Assembly (NCBI GenBank): GCA_016748015.1
Contig: JAAOMT010000664.1
Location: forward strand, 847,945 to 911,944
Length of the DNA stretch: 64,000 nucleotides
Direction of reading: 5' to 3'
DNA from: Geosiphon pyriformis
Taxonomy: Eukaryota; Glomeromycota; Glomeromycetes; Archaeosporales; Geosiphonaceae
A model generated the notes under the pieces. It saw only the letters and a program-made list of their open reading frames with translations, had not been told where the DNA came from and did not search any database. How positions within the stretch are numbered: the stretch's first letter is position 1; each line of letters begins with the position of its first letter. A program made the position numbers and the translations under genes. Below are positions 9,759-20,545 of this stretch, piece after piece.

Positions 9759-11091
9759 GTGGTATCTCAGATGGGTCTTTCTCTTGCCTAATCATTTAAC
9801 TTTTTGTCGATGTTTATACATCAATATGGACTATTGCTCCATTTTTTGTTTCACTTTCTGGGTTTGGTCTTTTTAAGAGAGCTTCGCGGGTGGAATTGCG
9901 AAATTTAGTGTTCAAGTTTCCTACCTTTTCGCTATAGGTTCTGTTTTGCTTGCCTCACTTCTTTCTATGCTTCCAGTTTTCTGGCATTTTATTTGCTTGC
10001 TTTTCTCTTTTGTAATGCTTGATTTAACTCCGCCCTCCCCTCACTATCGAGTGCCTTAATTGATATCCTTTATACAAGAACACACTCAGAATAGGGAAAC
10101 AAAGACAATTGATGGTTCTATGAATCGACATTAGGGGGTCAATTACTTGCTTGGTTGAGAGAGTTTTTTCTTAAATATCCTTGATTGTCGGAAGCATCTT
10201 GTATATGTCATTAACCAGGCTATGGTCGCATGACTGGGGACAGCTCTTATGATTTTTTTCTCTCGCGTCAGCCGGCCATTTCTTTACACACACAGAGCTT
10301 TCCATGATTCGAAAGCTCGTGAGTGAAGAATGTAAAGAAAGACGGAATGTATAACGGATTAATCTCAAAAAATCATGGAATAACTCGATGCCAATCTGTT
10401 GATCCTCATGGCAGAAATTATGAATCGGTCATACCGAACAACTAAAAAAATCAAAACTTGTTCTTCCTACAGCTCAGCATCCTCTTCTAAACGCAGTAAT
10501 TTGACTTATCAATCAAATATTTTCCATACTTGCGGGTTCACATGCTACGAAGTAACTTGGGAAAACAGGGTCCGCAAAAAAAGACTCAAAAACGAACAAT
10601 TACCAAAAAAGTTTCACTTCCCAAATTGACTTTTCTTTCTGACCTTTGAAAACAAAATTTTTTGAATAAAATTTCACCTCAATAATTGATTACGAACGTC
10701 AACTTTCGAGAAACGAAAAGATCAGTCATCACAAAACTCCTTGTCCCTCGCATAAGAAAATCATTACTCGACTTACAGATCATGTGACGTTTAAATCAAA
10801 AGCTACAAATTGTTCACTTCTCTTTGATCGCCCTTCACATATATTCACATGAAAAATCTTTGCCCAAAACTTCGTCCATTTTCTTTTTTATTATGCAACT
10901 CGCTTACTTTATGAGCTGCATCTTTTCACGCATTACGCCAACTCTTGCTTTTTTAATTTCTTTTGGCTTCATCGGTGCTATTTGTATGAGAAAACTAAAG
11001 GGATTACTGCAGAAATTATGTCAGAAGTTTTTCCTTTTTGTTGCTATCAATTTGCATCAAGAGATAAGACCCGACAAAAATCTGAGGATCT
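9759..11091. mobile_element. ~1.33 kb insertion splitting the tRNA-like gene; possible TIR element
   Basis: The insert ends look like imperfect inverted repeats: the left has CTCAGAT then GGGTCTTTCTC, and the reverse complement of the right has CTCAGAT, seven extra bases, then GGGTCTTATCTC. That would fit a DNA transposon or MITE-like unit. It contains short open frames (for example 10,171-10,368 minus and 10,399-10,629 plus, and the start of 10,824-11,273) but I recognise no protein in any. A clear target duplication is not visible. GC content is near that of the adjoining genes. Confidence 0.4.
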
Positions 11092-11126
11092 TCGGAAGAT
11101 GTGTGGTTCGAGACCCACACTGGGCA
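11092..11126 (+). pseudogene. 3' half of the tRNA-Lys-like gene
   Basis: It begins with TCGGA, which pairs perfectly with TCCGA at 9,754-9,758, then variable bases, a T arm with the B box GGTTCGAGACC, and CTGGGC, which pairs with the first six acceptor bases if one G-T pair is allowed. The T loop appears one base too long (8 instead of 7), so this half has also decayed. Confidence 0.55.
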
Positions 11127-11507
11127 TCAAGGTTCGCCAAAGCCATAAGTTTTATTTATGGGTCCCCTCTTATCCGCCCCCCTCAAAAATTCAAAAATAT
11201 AATTGTTTATGTGACCAAACACAAAGTTATGTGGCAACACCGGACCAAAGTAAGGTATCTGTTCTGTACATGACGTCTAACCGTCATGAATGTGTGGAAC
11301 ATCAACTAATCTTGCCATAATTATGAGCATCTGTCAGTATCTATTACAGACGTTGAAATTATCCTTTCATCGGGGGAATCTGCCTCATCGTATTCAATGG
11401 ACTTCAAGATTCTGCAAATTTTCATTAATCTGCGCTATTAAACTTGGGTAATGTCATAGCTTTGAGAAGTCATTTTGAAGTTGAACACCAAGGGGAAAAC
11501 AACCTTT
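11127..11507. other. Intergenic, no feature seen
   Basis: Moderate-GC sequence. Two overlapping plus-strand frames (10,824-11,273 and 10,982-11,320) run into it, but they cross the tRNA-like half and resemble nothing known to me, so I do not call them genes. Confidence 0.4.
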
Positions 11508-11635
11508 AACCATGTTTTTATTCATATTTAAATCATATTTTATTATAATCAAATAACCCGTCAATTTCTCACGGGAAACTGCTGAACCATAATCATGGTT
11601 AAAACCAACTCGGGAAGAGTTAAAATTTCAATTGA
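11508..11635 (-). ncRNA. Candidate guide-RNA (fRNA/omegaRNA) region or element end
   Basis: Just 3' of the Fanzor-like relic (which ends at 11,636 on the minus strand) lie two hairpins: AACCAT-AATC-ATGGTT (11,585-11,600) and CCCGT with ACGGG across a 9-base loop (11,557-11,575). In TnpB and Fanzor loci the guide RNA is encoded at or just beyond the 3' end of the ORF and ends near the transposon boundary. This placement is the only reason for the call; no covariation or expression evidence is available. Confidence 0.25.
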
Positions 11636-12400
11636 TTAAAAGCTCGGATCAGTATTAGGTATGAGGCTAAAATGTCCATCAATCAATGCCTTGAGGATTC
11701 CCCAAGCGCCATTTTTATCTCTGTCTTAAAGTCCCGCAATTCCGGCAATTGTACACTTCGGAACCTCCAATGATTTTTATGTTATCACTAGCTTATAAGC
11801 CTCATTTTGGATGACAAAACGGATCACTACCTCATCGGCCTTGGCGATCAGAGCATTTTCCGGACAGTCTTCCACGTGATTTTTCTCACCTTATGATTCG
11901 TCATGTATAACACCTTAAACGGCGCGATCAAAATTGGGAGTGGAGAACAATATCGCTTTCAATCTACAGATACACAATCATTCTCCGTATGTGCGAGACT
12001 GCTTTGTCGAATCGCCAACTCTGTATTTCGTTTTGAAGTGGATATACTTGCATAGGCGAAAAATTCATCCAATGCCATCGGAGTCTATTTTACTCATGAC
12101 TTTAGAGGACGAATACCAAGTGAAGGGTTTACGAACGTCAGGATCAATAGACTGCATGGATGGGTCCAAAACATATGACGCATGTTGTCATGTAGACCCA
12201 GGAAAAAATACATTCGAGAATATGAAAGTTACAATCTGATGTAATCTTGTAGGGATAGGCTCACGTATTGCTTCTACGCTTAGTTCCGAAGTATAAAGGC
12301 CATAGCGCGTGTTTGTTTTTATTAAAAAAAAAAGGTTTAAATTAAAAAAATTTTCTGGGACTACATATTTTAAGAAACTACATGTGAAGATACGAGGCAT
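11636..12400 (-). pseudogene. Decayed Fanzor/TnpB-type RuvC nuclease
   Basis: Read on the minus strand in shifting frames, the C-terminal half of a TnpB/Fanzor protein is visible in order. RuvC-I is SIDPDVRKPFTWYS (family form LDPGVRTF; Asp codon 12,143-12,145). GIG, a stop, then IFRLC follows, where relatives have an Arg; CGA to TGA would explain it. A basic helix follows (TNHKVRKITWKTVRKML). RuvC-II is FVIQNEAY (Glu codon 11,801-11,803). The zinc-finger half is YNCRNCG (11,736-11,747). RuvC-III is DRDKNGAWGIL (second Asp 11,717-11,719). The frame ends with GHFSLIPNTD and a stop at 11,636. Several frameshifts and stops make it a pseudogene. The upstream frame (12,188-12,400) may be part of the wedge domain but is not recognisable. 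Family members are RNA-guided DNA nucleases that travel with transposons. No recombinase partner is seen. Confidence 0.78.
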
Positions 12401-12914
12401 AAAAATGATAAAATAAAAATAAAAATAAAAAATTTCTCAACGCGAATCATGATAATTTCGTCTCATGCACTCAGCTCCTGATCATTGGCTTCAGTGATAT
12501 TAACAGAAGCCGAACCTAAGCAAACTCGTAAGAGCATCAGCAAAAAGATGTTTTTTTAGCCATTTCTTTCCGTCAAGATTTTTGATGCAGTTACATCGGT
12601 TAAATTTAATATCACGTGCATATCAACCAACCATCAAAACAAACTTCTTTTTATAGTAAATCATTAAGACAGGCTCATTGCAAACAATGGGTTCGAGCAT
12701 ATATGTGATGATCGAGATATTTAAAAATAGTGGTTGTACTTTCATTACTCCCATCTCAAGCTTTATGATATTCATTCAATTCCTATGTCTACAGTTTTGT
12801 GGAAGAACCATTAAAACCACGATAGTTTAATATCGATTCTCGCTTGTTCTGTATAGAACGCGATATTTGAACCTATTTTCAATTAATAAAGATTTGCCGC
12901 CTTATTTTCAAGAC
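12401..12914 (+). promoter_or_regulatory. 5' region of the PX-domain gene
   Basis: About 510 bp between the Fanzor-like relic and the ATG at 12,915. It holds an A-rich tract near 12,400-12,435 and no open frame. It presumably contains the promoter and 5' leader. I see no defined TATA element close to the start. Confidence 0.4.
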
Positions 12915-15070
12915 ATGGCCACAACAAACCTTAAAAGTTTACAAAATCAATTGCAAGAGTTACTGGACCTCTCAGCCCACATCAATGGTATTTTTCATTC
13001 AGTTCAAAAGTCGATTGATTTACTTCGTCGCTTTTTGTATAACTGACTATAGTCTACTTCAGTGTTATTACAAAAACACTCAGAGCTGCTTCGTAAACGA
13101 AATTTAGTTAGGCGGAATGGAGAAGACTCCGACGACGATTTCAACATATTGAGCTTTGATGTTGATTTAGCATTGCGCTCTCTGCAAGGTTAATTTTCTA
13201 TCTTGAGCATTGATCTAAATGATTGAAAATTATATAAATGTAGTTTTTGTCAATTATCCCAATCTTTTAATTATATCTTCCTTTAATGGTCAAATTTATC
13301 CAAAGTTTTCATTCTTTTTGAAAGTTTATTTAATTCTTAAAGGACTTGGGTTATAAATAGTTTCGTAATGTTTTTTGTGATATTTGGATCATCTTCATCA
13401 CCTCAACTTACATTTTATCCCAGTAATCTTTTATTAAATTATCTGATTGAATTTGAATCTTGATTTTTTCAAAGTATTGGAAATTCGAAGAGAAATCCGG
13501 GCCGTTTGTGATGAATTGAATGAAGTGAATGAACAGCTTAAAGGTGAAGAACCATCCCGTAATTGGTTTGACTATATTGAAGACACGATGGAATATTTGT
13601 ATACTGTATTGAAAGCAGGGCTAGATGGTAAGTCGAATCTTTTAATTTTTTAATTCTTATTTTTATTTGTTTATTTATTTTTAATTTGATCTTTGTAAAG
13701 CGGCGGTTGAAGAAAGTCTGAAACCTAATCTATATGACACGCCTTCCAGCTCTCCAAAAGATATTTACAATGCCACTAGGGTCTATCGTGACTTTTCCTC
13801 ACCGTCAAAGAAGTTCATGCCTGGATGTAATTATTATTACAAATCTCCGAGCTATAGTAGTAGCAAGTCTTCATCTACCACAATGGGTGCTTCACCGCTT
13901 CATGGTTCTTTCGCTTTACAACAGGAACCCTTAAGGTCAAATTTTACAAGACGTCTCCCGATTGATACTTGTCAGGTTTCTGCTGGTCGTTTCTTTATAG
14001 GAAATCATCCATTTCTTCAGAGTTACGCAAAGGCATGCCCCACCATTTTGATTTCTGATGAACAAATGATAGCTGACACTACGGGGATGCCAAGTCATTG
14101 GATGACGATGAATGAACATTTAAATGGCTGTTACTATGAACTTGATTCTGCCTCTAAGCATCTAAATCAAATAATTAAACAAGAATCCGGCGAAGAGTTT
14201 GTCGATGCTTTGGAAACACCCGAAAAGCATATTGAAAGAAGTATCCTTAATGTTGATCGTAAAGCAATGAACATTAAAGAGTTAACTGCTCTTGCAGACC
14301 AATTGATGAGTCGAAATAGTTCACTCTCTAGCTCGATTCTGAGCGCCGTGGTCGAGGTTGAAGATGAATCGCATATTCTTCAGGCATGGTCTACTAAAGT
14401 ATAAGGAAAAGTGAATTATTCACACTCAAGAAATCATTTAAACGTATTTTTTGTTAATAGGAAGACATTGATCATAAAGTAGAATCATCTTTTACTCTAT
14501 CTACCACCCCATCCATCCCATCCACCCCGCTCTCGTGCTCTCCCAAGTCTTCCGATTACAAAATTACTCTGGGTCGTGATAAGCCAACACATTTGTTTGC
14601 GGAGGAGGTTACTGTCGGCAACCCACTTAGGATAGGTTCCGGCTATGGTTCCTATATTGTATATACTTGTACGGTAAAGGGCCAAAAGGTAAATTGAATA
14701 TAATTCTATATTTTTTAAAAATTTAGACCATATCTTTTTGACAATTGAAATCTCAATAGGGCGCGAATATCGCTGTGAGAAAACGATATTCAGATTTCAT
14801 CAACCTGCGTGGGCAACTTCTTAAGGACCAACCCTCTTATAGAAAGCTGGTTCCGAAACTCCCTCCTAAAAAAGTTATTGGTGTGTATTCTTTAATGAAA
14901 TTTGAATTTCTTTTGCATAAAATAATTCATTGATTTTTTGAAATATAGGTAAATTTGATGCAGAATTTATTGAAAAACGTCGTAATGAACTTGAGTACTT
15001 TTTGACTTATGTCCTTTTACATCCAATGTTGGGGGCGACGCCCGTTGTTTGCCATTGGTTCATAGGATAA
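12915..15070 (+). CDS. PX-domain protein (Ypt35-like), seven exons
   Basis: Spliced exons are 12,915-12,987, 13,063-13,188, 13,475-13,627, 13,701-14,398, 14,461-14,688, 14,760-14,880 and 14,949-15,070, giving 506 residues with phases that match at every junction; introns are GT-AG, two with CTGAC/CTGAT branch sites. The C-terminal ~115 residues form a PX domain: the RKRYSDF phosphoinositide-binding motif (about 433-439), the proline loop KLVPKLPPK (about 453-461), and EYFLTYVLLHP near the end. PX domains bind phosphatidylinositol 3-phosphate on endosomes. The N-terminal ~130 residues are charged and probably coiled-coil, followed by a Ser/Thr/Pro-rich middle region. The PX at the extreme C-terminus recalls yeast Ypt35, an endosomal adaptor for Vps13, but the N-terminal part is longer and the equivalence is inferred. 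It converges on the Dicer gene. Confidence 0.88.
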
Positions 15071-15777
15071 TTTCACTCTGTAATGATGCTTCAACGATTG
15101 GACTGCATCGTTTTATATTAGCTATTAGCCAACAGCCCCATGTACAAATTCTCCCCTTTTAATGTTAGTTGTATTATTTTCAATTATTTATTTAATATAG
15201 CATATTTTGGGGATTTTATTATACGGTGTATAGCTTTATATATTTTAATTATTTCAAAGAAGCCAACTGAGCAGAACGAATATCTATTTATTTTCACGGT
15301 TTAGGTTTTCGAAGAGAATAACTGTCCAAATCTTTAAAGTTTTCTGTTAGTTTCTAAACCGTTTTAATCTTGTCTTTTTATTAGTTCCATTAATATAGTA
15401 TTATTTCTCATTTTCTAGTTACACTTGATTTGTTCCAAAAAATCTTGTTGTAAATAGCCATGATACCAAGCAAAAATATTATCAATTTATTTTTACAGAA
15501 ATAAGGAACTTGGGCCGTTTTACTTTATATAAATCCCACCCTTGAGCTTGGAAAATTTTAAAAACCGAAATTAATTTGTGGAAATGTCGCCCGAAAATAA
15601 GATAATAAATAAAGATTGGGAAGGTAAAAGTGACCAAGAAACAAATTTCCAACTGACAAATTGAATACGTGACCCAATAATTATAGATCAAAAATCACAT
15701 CACGCCCAACACTATATTTGCCCGCGAGGGGATTTTTGGCTATATTTATCAGGTTACGTCCATTACAGATCAGAAAC
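15071..15777. other. 707-bp interval between two convergent genes
   Basis: AT-rich and without a recognised gene; it should hold both 3' UTRs and polyadenylation sites. The minus-strand frame at 15,482-15,691 has no similarity I know and is not called. Confidence 0.6.
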
Positions 15778-18700
15778 TTAATCAATCCATTCCTCTTCAT
15801 CTTCTTCACGCAGGATTGAATCATTTTTGGGAGCTGAGCATATACACAAGGTTTCCAAATATCCTGGATCAGAATTAATTTTATCTAAAACTTGCTGCGC
15901 AGCGATCTTTCTTGCTGATCGGATATTGTTGGAAACAGCAAATGAAACAAATTCGTCATGTATGAATATCGAACAACGCTGAGAATCGTCATTGAGACTT
16001 TCGGTGGTGTGATTTCTTCAATAGCGAATATTAAAGAAAATAAGTATAGAAACTCGAAACTTCAAACAGGAAAATGGATATAGGTTGACCAAAATGACTT
16101 TGAAGTACCTTAAAAACAACATGGTACATCCTTCTTTTTGCATATATTCTGTTAGCTTCTTGACGGGATGCACCTTCAAGGTGTCTGGCGTCACATGAGT
16201 ACTAAGAACTGACTTAATGCACAAGTCGAACATACGTTGGGGCACTGATATATCGAAGCCTGAATCAACCAAAACAGCTCCCAGCATACTTTCAACCACG
16301 TCACTTAGAACCTTGGGAACGTCGATATCACTCCAATACTCCCCGACATCTTCGCCTTTTGAACGCATGTCATTGACAATATTGTTAAAGATAGTTATCC
16401 CCGACATGAGTTTAGGGGAAAAGTGAATGATATGCTTGTGAAGGCCCATTCGCTCACATATGGCACCTAGAATTTGATTATTAACAGAAGCATCCTTAAG
16501 ATCGGTGATCATGCCAGGTGATCCGTCAGGGTATTTCTCAAACAAATATTTGACAGTCATAAAATCCAATATGGCGTCCCCCAAAAACTCGAGACGTTGA
16601 TAACAAGACGTAGAAGAGTTAGGTAAGCTCGCGTGGGTTAATGCTTCAACAATCAAGATCTTATTCTTAAAAACATATCCTCCACATATCTGTTCAACTT
16701 TTTTCACATCTAAGGATTTAAGAGCTTTGGGGTCAGCTCGTGGAGGATTCTTATTGTTTAAATGAAATTGATCCCATCCAGTTATGTCATCGAAGGGGAC
16801 ATCCAGGGCAATTGCAACTTTTAAAGCTGCTTCTGCTTCGCCACTGAGATAAGCTGCCCCTAGCAACGCCTCAACTACATCGGCGAGAGTTTTGTCGGCC
16901 AATTCATGAACTTTTTCTTTCTCTAATATTTCTGGATTATCAATTGAGGTTATCATATTAGCTGGTCTCCAGGCTCGTCGGTTGAAGGGTAATGATGTTA
17001 TATACTCATAAAGATGAAGCTTCCGTGAACTTCGGTAAAGTGTTTTATTGCATATAATGCGTATACGTTGACAATGTAATTGCCCTTCATGCTTATCGGG
17101 AAACATCACATAAAGCCTAACCGTTACGCAAAATTTTAGGAACGAATCACCGAGAGTCTCGAGTCTTTCGTAATTCATCTCCATGTTCGCAGATGGAGTG
17201 CTTAAAGCAACCAATAATAAATCATCGCGAATCGGCAATTCGAGACGGTTTCTTAACTCACGAGCCAAAAGTAAAGAGTCTAATCTTGTGAATATTGAGG
17301 GGAGCAACATCGCTGATCGAAATACGGACGCTCGTATTGAATACTGTTTGCTGAATTCAGGAATTACATACGTCGCCGTTCTTCCTTTAAGAACAGGAAG
17401 AGCACCAGGAACAGGTTGTAGAAAATTCATAATTTTGGAAATTTTCCTTACTTCAAGTAAGGGTTGGTCGGGATACTGAGGATCAAGGTCAAATAACTTT
17501 TTGTAAAACTCGGCAAAAGTTTCGCAATCAGTTTCACGAAGTGCCACGCCTTGGGGTATAGGCGACAAAGGATTCATGTCATAGCGAATGGCCTGCACAA
17601 AATATCGCCGTAAGTTGTCAGAATAATCAATGATCACCGCATCCTCCAATTCTGGAATGTTTTCAAGGTCTATCGGCATATGTTTGAGGTTCACCGCAAT
17701 ATTAATTCCATCCCAATCAATAAAATCTAAAGTGTTTTCATTAATAGGGGCGTTGCGGACAAGTGGCGCTACCATGTAAGTCACTTTTTCGATTTCGCAT
17801 TGAAATTCTTTGTTGACAATGGAGCTAAAAACACGCAAGGTGAACTTGAACACCAAGTCTAATTTTTCAGCGGTCAACTTAATACTTTTGGAATAAGGAA
17901 AAACATTTAAATTGATTCCGACACTTTGAAGCCACAAAGTAATATCTGGGAAATCAGGAAATTGCTTCCGTGTTAGTAAGCACAATGTACGATAGGACTG
18001 TCCATCAAAAACTTCATCTTGGAGATCTAATTTCAGAATAGTTCCATAAAATTCTTCCGGAGCTTTGGAATTCTCTTCTAAACTCCAAAGGTCGGGAGAT
18101 TTTAATCGATATTCTCTTTTAGACTTGCGAGCCCCTTCTACAAGCCCATGTTCATCACGAGTTGGCTTCAACATTTCATGATCTTCTTCTACCCATTCAA
18201 TTGTCGGTAATAAGTGATCATCTAATGCATTCTTTTTATAAAGGTTTAGGCAGGCTTTGAAAGCTACCGCTTTCTTGGCTATATTGCGATTACGAGATAC
18301 CTCGCTGACGGCAACACGTACTGGGGAATTATTGGGCAATGTCAAAGTACAGATATAACCACCAGATTCGCGTTGAATATCAAATTGAGGCTGCAAGTCG
18401 CAATAAGGATCACGGGGCAGTTTTGAACAATAATAGTGGAGAAGGGAAACAGCTGAATCATAGCTCAAAAGCGCCCCAGTCTGTTCAACAATATAACGCT
18501 GTTCCGACCCATCAACACCATCATCTGAATCCTCTTCGTCTTCATCAAGAGCTAATTTACGATCTTCTGGAAGAGTTTGACACCATTGTTTCAATACCTC
18601 TTCAGCTTCGTGCATTTCTTGAAGCAACCCTATTTCTCTATTGTTGTCCTTTTCCAGCATTACAATATATTTTGAATCCTTACGTCGAGCTCTACCCCGA

Positions 18701-20545
18701 GATTGAATGTAGGCTCGAAGTGTATTAAAGAAATCAAAACTAAAGAGTAGTGAATGATAAAAGTCTTGAGAGGAAGTCCAGTGCGTTTTAAAATCAGGTT
18801 AAAAAAATATAATAGAATTGGTTCAAAATGTTTACCGGATGACAATATTACAGGGTTGGATATCTAAACCTTCTTCAGCGACATTGGTAGCGATGAGTAA
18901 ATTGATCTCTTTATTTCGAAAAGCTGCAATAGTTCTATTTTGTTCTTTAAATTTCATGTGAAGATCACCCTCTTCATTGGAACCATGTCCTACAAGGACA
19001 CTAGACTTTATGAAATCTAGGGTGCCGATCTCTCTAATCAAGAGATCCAAAACATTGGCGGTATGCCGGCGTTCTACAAAAACGATACCACAAAACTCAT
19101 CTGAATTTTGTCGAAAACAGTCCAAAATTCTAATCAACATAATCACTTTAGGAGACAGAATATGAATTTCTAGTTCTGGAGGCTCGAATATCCACTTATC
19201 AACAATTGCCAGTGCTTTTTGCATGAGACGTTGTTCTTCCTTTAGTAACTCCAAATCATATTTCTCGGGATCTAGCTTGCCTTCATATTTTTCATTTAGT
19301 TCATCTAGAATGAATTTCCATATACGATCTGAGCACCACGGGCCTAGTGTTTTAAGAGCTTGGGAAGCACTCTGGAAAGCTCTTTGAAGCTTATTTACAC
19401 CAAGACACTCTTCCAAAAGTGTTTGATAAAGGAGGGTTGGTGAATATTCTGGTGGAGTTTTATATCTACAAGCAATCTCCTCAGGTCGATTCACGAACTG
19501 ACGTAATTCTTTTGTATCAATTGCGGTGAAAACCTTGGAATTTAAATTATTTTCGAGGTGGCTTTACAAATTTTATTCAAAATTGGTGTAAGGATATGGA
19601 ACATTATTATAAAATAATCAATTTTCTTAATACCTTGCGGATTGTAATTTTTTACGTGTGTTTATTGGAGAAGCAGTCATCCCAAATATTTTAGGTCGAT
19701 TTTTCTCAGGACAACGATCATAAAACTCCCTCATAATCAAGTTGTAAGGATGACGTTTTGATGTGTGATGGCATTCATCAAAAACCAACAAGTTAACCTT
19801 TGCAGCACACAAAATTTGATTTTGAATAAGCATTAACTAACTTTTATATTTCTGATTAAACGAGAACCAGAATCCGGAAATTTTTAGTTTCATTTGAGAA
19901 GTACTGTAAACAAAACTTTAAACTCACTTGGGATAATGAGATGAAACCATGGCGCAAGATATTCAAGAAAATTTGAGCAGTCATTACAAGGACATCAAAA
20001 TTTTCAAAATTCTTCCGCCATTCGCTTTCGCTCCAAAAATCAACACCCATTTCTCCGCAAAAGTATTTTACTTTTAGATCACAATTAGTCTCGATTACAT
20101 TAGCTTGCTGAAACACAAGTGGGACAAGATTGACAAGGAAAAAAGTGAGCTTTGTCTAATAAAAGGATGTTCAACATAGAAGATTTTAGAGATTTACGGT
20201 AGAAGAGAATAAATCAAAATAGCAAATTCTATTTCCAAGCAAAAATCCACATAGTGAATAAATTTGAAAAGATTTGTTTCGAAAATTGTTAGGGAATAGC
20301 TTTCAAAGATTTCCTACCTCACGCCGTATCATTCTTAGCTGTCTTTCCTCGGCTGCAACATCTTTGATTAGCAAAACAGAAATAAAGGTCTTGCCACTCC
20401 CAGTGTCCAAAACAGCTATTACATTCCCCTTTTTTGATTTTTCCCACAGCTCAACCTGATATTTGCGGGCAGTTAAGGCTTGGGTAGCAATAACTTCAAT
20501 TTCCGGTTCTTCTACGGAATCGACCTCATTTTTAGTACCATTCAT
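15778..20545 (-). CDS. Dicer-like ribonuclease, six exons
   Basis: Exons (minus) are 20,545-20,318, 20,155-19,928, 19,797-19,634, 19,561-18,836, 18,739-16,109 and 16,015-15,778, giving 1,404 residues; all phases agree and introns are 72-162 bp GT-AG. Domains in order: DExD helicase with LDTGSGKT (about 47-53) and DECH (159-162); helicase C with [10 protein letters not shown] (458-467); Dicer dimerization domain (about 541-625); a PAZ-like region I cannot delimit; RNase IIIa with [12 protein letters not shown] (about 973-984) and DVVEALLG (1,069); RNase IIIb with [11 protein letters not shown] (1,164) and DVVESMLG (1,262); and a C-terminal dsRBD (1,306-1,378). All four acidic catalytic positions of each RNase III domain look intact. 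Dicer cuts dsRNA into small RNAs for silencing. The start is the first in-frame ATG; the open frame extends upstream to 20,632 but only with a TTG. The third exon start was placed at GTT AAC (19,797), which restores the conserved [15 protein letters not shown]. Confidence 0.95.

Noticed and set aside
10399-10629. 76-codon plus-strand frame inside the possible TIR insertion
   Set aside because: Short, Ser/Lys-rich, no recognised domain and no matching neighbours to extend it as a transposase.
10824-11273. 149-codon plus-strand frame with hydrophobic stretches
   Set aside because: It overlaps another frame (10,982-11,320), crosses the 3' half of the tRNA-like gene and resembles no protein I know; likely chance.
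12686-12705. GGTTCGAGCA resembling a tRNA B box
   Set aside because: No A box or tRNA fold lies nearby; chance match upstream of the PX gene.
16217-16426. Plus-strand frames within the Dicer region (also 17,183-17,479 and 18,339-18,728)
   Set aside because: They are the antisense of a well-supported coding exon.
19798-19836. Alternative Dicer splice acceptor giving 13 extra residues before DECH
   Set aside because: The acceptor at 19,798 gives the conserved [15 protein letters not shown] join in phase; the extra residues are not family-like.
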